A stretch of 64,000 bases of DNA from Plenodomus lindquistii (taxonomy: Eukaryota; Ascomycota; Dothideomycetes; Pleosporales; Leptosphaeriaceae), in assembly GCA_025504975.1 (NCBI GenBank), contig JANUWI010000015.1, positions 186,001 through 250,000 of the forward strand. The letters run 5' to 3'. Under the pieces are notes generated by a model. The model was given only the letters and a program-made list of their open reading frames with translations, was not told where the DNA came from and made no database searches. Below, one piece after another: positions 59,544 to 64,000 of this stretch. The position numbers and the translations under genes were made by a program. Positions within the stretch are counted from its first letter, which is position 1, and each line of letters starts with the position of its first letter.

Positions 59544-60272
59544 TTACTTGGTGCACTTCTGCCACTGCACGTACACGACTTGTGTGAACTTGAGATCAGT
59601 GGAATCGGTCGTGAGCAGACCAGTAGCGGCAGGGTTGGTACTGGTCAGGCGAACCTGCGAGTTGATGTTGAGGACACCAGCTTGGCCGCAAGGAGACCAG
59701 ACGACCGACGTGCTGTCGGCCTCGTCGTGCTTGAGGTAGTCCTGAGCAACGGGACCATCAAAGGTATAGGTCGTGCTGGTCTGTCACATGTCATCAGCGT
59801 CGTCTTCCCTGCATCATGTAAAGAGTAGGATACCTGAGCTGTCTGGCCGGAGAAGTAGTAGGTCGACTTCAAGGTACCTTGGACGCCCTTCTGAATGGAA
59901 GCATAGCCACGGTAGTCGGCGGACAGAATGGAGTACTGGAAGCCTCCGGGGTAGTCGAGAGCAACGGTGAGCTGGCAGTTCTTGCGCTGCTCAGTCACGG
60001 CAATATTTGGACCAATGGAGGCGATGTACGCGTCGAAGATGAGGGTGACGACGTCCCTGTTGCCCAAGATGGTGGAGCTCACGGTACCCTGGGGACATCC
60101 GGTACCTCCATAGCCGACGCTCTTAATCTTAACCTGGTACATGTTAGCGACGGCCTCCGTATCGCCCTCAATCTATACCTACGGTTCCAGCTGGTGGGCC
60201 ATTGTCGGCCTCGAAGTCAGGGAAAGCTGGTGCTGCAGCCGCAAGGGGAATGAGAGCATAGAGCCACTTCAT
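59544..60272 (-). CDS. Small secreted DUF4360 protein
   Basis: Exons 60272-60183, 60133-59834 and 59780-59544 join to 208 aa. Signal peptide MKWLYALIPLAAAAPA. The mature domain shows the DUF4360 hallmarks VGYGGTGCPQGTV, FDAYIASIGP, RKNCQL and LDYPGGFQYSILSADYRGYA, and Cys-containing C-terminal strands (SPCGQAG, WQKCTK). Probably an extracellular beta-sandwich with about two disulphides. The family is common in fungi, with no established activity that I know of; a cell-wall or host-interface role is inference. Confidence 0.88.
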
Positions 60273-62517
60273 GTTGATGAAAGTGAAAGTCTGGAAGTCC
60301 AAAGACTAGGCTGTAGATTTGGAGAAGGTGATACTGGAAGACGAGAATGGAAGCTGGATGATGATCATAACGGGGTTCTTTGGCCAGGTTATATACCAGC
60401 TGCCGGCAGTGCTTCATCTGTTCTGAGCACTCTGGCCGCCTCTGGACCTTCAACATGCGCCGCGATACAATCTGCGGTCCACGAGACGATAACACTTGCC
60501 AAGGCTCGAGGATAATATCGAGGACGGCTGGACCGGTGGGCCGCTTGTGCTCATAGGCTCAGAAACGCCAAAGTCGTTCAAGCGTGTTCATGTGTCTCAA
60601 GGTATGTGGTATGATCCCACTGAGGCTGCGTCTGGAACATGCTGCAGTACCGGGTGACAATATGTAGGGTCCAAGATAACATCCATATCCTTGTTATAAG
60701 CGTCGCTTCTGGTGGTATGCTAGCTTGATCTTCCCTTTCGAGGCTGTTCCTGTTGACAATGCCAAGCTCAAGTACACCAGGCTCTCCATGGCAGTTGCGA
60801 TACAACTGGAGGCGAGCGGCAACAGGGTGAAATGGGATTGTATTTTATGACACCCGCCTCTTTATCACGAGCCGTACTGCCATGACATCGAAGTCGAGGA
60901 GGCTTTAGCAGTGCCTACAAGTGACAGAGAATATTGCAGTGAAGAAGTACCGGCATCACACAGTCAGATGACAGGTGGAGTACCAAACTTTTCGCTTGGT
61001 GGTGGCCTGCAAATTCGGTTCCTCATTGCCATTTCGGCGCTCGTGGACAACATCGTGGAATTAAATTGAGGTTGAATTGGATGAATATATTCTCCTAGGG
61101 TACATGAGCCGGAAATAGAATTCCCAGGCCTGGACGCTGGTAAGCACGACCGAGGACCAGTAACTGCGGCTTCGCCTAAGAGCGGTCCTCATCTAACGAT
61201 CCCATTAGCACTACAACAGCGGCAGAATGTACGGAAGCGATTCTGAGTAATGTAAAGTGGTCAAAAGACCAGCGGTTTGGTGATGTGAGGTTTCGAGGAT
61301 GGTCCATGTTGCAGATCTGAAAGTGGGATGCAGACATGGACGGCTAGATTAACCTTATATTAAAGCTTGTCATCCCAACGAGGCCCAAGACCCTGCTGCA
61401 ATGAAAATAAGCGAACACGAAGCTTGCAAGGGAAGGTACGGGCTGTGTAAAGCGGGCGACTAAAACAAGTGCTGAGGCTGTAGTCGCAATAGACGCTCCA
61501 GACTGGCTTGGTATTCCTGAGTCTAGCGAACAGACCGCCGCAGCAGCAATGCTGCACGGAAATCGCAAGCGGGCATACCGGCTCACCACTGCTTGCATAC
61601 AGCCGAAGTGACCAACTTCAGGCGCGATAGATTGGATGTTGATTGCGAGTCTCGTGTTATGGACGCGCGACGAAGACTATGGTTCGATTCTGGCATCGGC
61701 TGAAAGAGCTGTTGGGGTGTCGAGGCAGAACTTAGCGACAGCTCAGTGACATGCTCTTGCTTCTTCATCGTCGCAAGCGGAGAGCCGAACCTCTCATCGT
61801 GTCAAGGGAAAGACTGTCGCTTGGGACGGAAGTTGACGGTGAGAATAAATCTCTTCGAGTAATTGTATGAGGCCATGGACCGTTACCATGCGCTTCTACC
61901 GCCAAAGACACATGCGAGAATCGAGACATGAGCCTGTTGTTCGCTCAGTAGCCCAGACACATGAACAGCTCCAGGCGACACACACAATGCAACATTCGCC
62001 TGGCAAAGGAACGGAACTGTTGGCAGGCTCTACCTGACACGCGACGCGATCTCACGCGAATTATATCCGGATGAATCCGCCAGGCGTGACAGGTAGCAGC
62101 TCAAAGCTCCCAGAACAGACGGGTAGAAATGAGGTTACCACTCACCGTCAGCACAAAGTAAAAACACAACGAGACTCCTGGAGCGACCATCTGACTCTGT
62201 CGGGTGAACATTACAGGATGGCGGTGGCAAGCGTTAGGTAGTCGCAAGGCGAGATGCTGACACGCTGGAGAAGGGCCAGAGCTACCCCGCCACGTGTGGC
62301 TGAAGCTTTCTCGATTTGTAACGCGCGATGATGGCGTCAGAGACCTTTGACCAAAGAGGCAAATCGCGAAACGTATTCATTCCAACCCGTCTTCTCGATT
62401 TCTCTTCCCATATGCATTGTACATAAACATATCCGTCAAAAAAAAAAATAGCTCGACAAACTCGCAACAATTCGCCTCCTCACCCTCGCCCTGTTCATCG
62501 CCCTCTCCTACGCGTCT
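60273..62517. other. 2.2 kb intergenic region, no gene recognised
   Basis: Apart from the DUF4360 promoter, short frames only. A poly-A run (62438-62448) lies close upstream of MsrA. No repeat or mobile-element structure recognised. Confidence 0.5.
60389..60395 (-). promoter_or_regulatory. TATA box (TATATAA) upstream of the DUF4360 gene
   Basis: Minus-strand TATATAA about 117 nt before the ATG at 60272, a good distance for a fungal TATA-driven, regulated gene. Confidence 0.5.
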
Positions 62518-63218
62518 ATGTCCTTTCTGACCCGCTTTCTCCGCCCCTTCACATCATCCACCATGTCTTCTGCCCCCGCACAGCCCATGACGCCCCCACC
62601 CGGTGCGCAGTACGCCACTGTTGCCGCAGGATGCTTCTGGGGCGTGGAACACATGTACCGACGGCAGTTTAAGAACCAGGGACTGTACGATGCGCGCGTG
62701 GGGTATATTGGAGGAGATACCGAGAACCCGGGGTACAGGGCGGTGTGTAGCGGACGGACTGGTCGTAAGTAACTCCGTTTCCTTCTTTGAGAAAATGCGA
62801 GGGTACAGGAGACGATACGATGCAAGATTCGTCAAGATGAGTGAGTTGGTAATTAACAAGATCAACAGACGCAGAAGCCCTCCAAGTAATCTACGACCCC
62901 GAAAAAGTCTCCTACCGCACCCTGCTCGAATTCTTCTACAGAATGCACGATCCCACCACCGAAAATGCACAGGGCCCCGATCGCGGAACCCAGTACCGCA
63001 GCGCGATCTTCTACCACAATGCTGAGCAGGAGAAAATCGCGAGGGAGGTCACAGACAAGGTGAACAAGCAGTGGTGGAAGGGCGGTGTTACAACCGAGAT
63101 TCTGCCAGCGGGGAAATGGTGGGATGCAGAGCAGTACCATCAGTTGTATCTAGACAACAACCCGGGCGGGTACGAGTGTCCGAGTCATTTCTTGAGAAAG
63201 TTCCCGGATCTGGATTAG
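62518..63218 (+). CDS. msrA: Peptide methionine-S-sulfoxide reductase (MsrA)
   Basis: Reduces methionine-S-sulfoxide in proteins, an oxidative-damage repair enzyme. Exons 62518-62764 and 62869-63218 join to 198 aa. The catalytic motif GCFWGVEH (Cys39) is present, with RVGYIGGDTENPGY, the substrate loop FFYRMHDPTTENAQGPDRGTQYRSAIF, and AEQYHQLYL near the C-terminus. The N-terminal stretch MSFLTRFLRPFTSST resembles a mitochondrial presequence. Met16 (62563) has the better start context (A at -3) and would give a cytosolic form, so two isoforms from one mRNA are plausible. Confidence 0.93.
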
Positions 63219-63358
63219 AAGAACTCGTCGTACATAAGCTTCTCACGATAACCTTTCAATCACCACAACACCAGTCCACACAAGTGTTCAGCGTAATTAT
63301 TTCATCAAGTCTCATCCATTGAACTATACTCTGCGCATAACACAAGAGCACGAGTTAT

Positions 63359-63971
63359 CTACGAAGGCGGCAGAACCTCAAAAGTCTTCGCAACCTCCTT
63401 CTCCCACCCCAACCTATCCTTGCCAAAAATCTCAGCACTAGGCTGAAACTTTGTAACTCCCTCCGTCAACAGTCCAGTGCGCAGGACGATGTTGTCCGGG
63501 CCACCGGCTTCCTGGTGGTGATATACGTGCGAAGTGCAGTTCTTGCAGTAGTAGCAGTGGACGCCCTTACCTAGTTCACACATTAGTATCGTGTTGAATG
63601 GTGGATCGTGGAGCAATGGAAGGGGTAGTGTGGATTAGAACAGGGAAGCTTACCAGAGTCACCCTTGTACGTGTACTTTCCCAAATCATCACCCTTGGTA
63701 ATCTTGAGTGCTTTTTTGGGAATGATTTGGTTGAGCGTGAATGTTCCGCCAGAGAGTTCTTTGCAGGTATTGCAGTGGCTGGACAAACACCGTTAGCACA
63801 CTCGTCCTCGTCACTATCCTCAAAACACCCAGGCTCAATCATGCAGAACCTTCGTGCGAAGTTTGGAGCACACAGCATAACTTACCAAAGGATATGCGCC
63901 TGCTGATCCTGCTGCAATGTCGCAGTCCACTCCGTATTCCCACAATGGCATTTTCCCTTGAAGTCCGTCAT
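63359..63971 (-). CDS. GFA-domain (CENP-V/GFA family) zinc-binding protein
   Basis: Small Mss4-fold zinc protein of the glutathione-dependent formaldehyde-activating (GFA) family. Exons 63971-63886, 63778-63654 and 63570-63359 join to 140 aa. The family cysteines are visible: KCHCGN, CHCNTCKELSGG and CYYCKNC. TSHVYHH, the conserved VLRTGLL and a C-terminal EIFGKDRLGW follow. Most fungal members have no proven substrate and are not true formaldehyde-activating enzymes. The start lies 29 nt from the window edge and looks genuine. Cytosolic. Confidence 0.88.
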
Positions 63972-64000
63972 CCTGTCTTATAATTCGTCCTTTTGTTTTG

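Noticed and set aside
1..64000. CRISPR arrays, bacterial operons or prophage elements
   Set aside because: The sequence is eukaryotic with spliceosomal introns; no spaced direct repeats of that type were seen.
1..64000. Nuclear genetic code with TAG as Gln
   Set aside because: Core genes in this window use standard stops and have no internal TAG; only accessory genes do, so code change is not needed.

Overview
This is a 64 kb piece of a filamentous ascomycete nuclear genome. The evidence is many short GT-AG introns (about 44 to 180 nt, often with CTAAC/CTGAC-like branch sites), single-gene transcription units on both strands, secreted plant-biomass enzymes, and fungal-specific families (cyanide hydratase, fungal rhodopsin-like membrane protein, DUF4360, DUF7053, PL3 pectate lyase). 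I infer Dothideomycetes, probably Pleosporales, from the family mix. No marker gene proves it.

Layout. 0.7-1.7 kb: secreted PL3 pectate lyase (-). 4.5-6.4 kb: large nuclear-looking protein (-) containing a fragment that resembles the C-terminal 2B-like region of Pif1/Helitron helicases. 8.1-8.5 kb: DUF7053 protein (-). 10.4-18 kb: a run of minus-strand accessory genes (small secreted protein, acyl-CoA dehydrogenase, cyanide hydratase, peroxisomal 4-coumarate-CoA-ligase-like enzyme). 18.1-19.1 kb: broken short-chain dehydrogenase (+). 19.6-28.3 kb: CorA-like metal transporter (-), YtcJ-like amidohydrolase (+), nicotianamine synthase (+), secreted GMC oxidoreductase (-). 30.9-32.2 kb: rhodopsin-like membrane protein (+). 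33.5-37.3 kb: NUDT19-type Nudix hydrolase (-) and IMP dehydrogenase (-). 38.3-43.5 kb: IQGAP (+). 45.3-49.0 kb: FMP42-like MFS carrier (+) and Dom34/Pelota (+). 50.1-51.0 kb: membrane-anchored unknown (-). 52.6-53.5 kb: decayed formate/nitrite transporter (+). 53.6-60.3 kb: zinc-type/quinone dehydrogenase (-), kinesin-8 (-), DUF4360 secreted protein (-). 62.5-64 kb: MsrA (+) and a GFA-domain protein (-).

There is no obvious operon-like or biosynthetic cluster. Core housekeeping genes (IMPDH, IQGAP, Dom34, kinesin-8, CorA, MsrA) are intact. Several accessory genes carry lesions: a PL3 intron whose acceptor reads TG instead of AG, three genes with an in-frame TAG where the family favours or allows Gln (one C-to-T step from CAG), and an FNT transporter with several frameshifts. 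The two most interesting features are the embedded Pif1/Helitron-type domain at about 5.4-5.8 kb and the cluster of in-frame TAG codons between 10.7 and 18.4 kb. All exon coordinates were placed by hand from splice consensus and reading-frame arithmetic.
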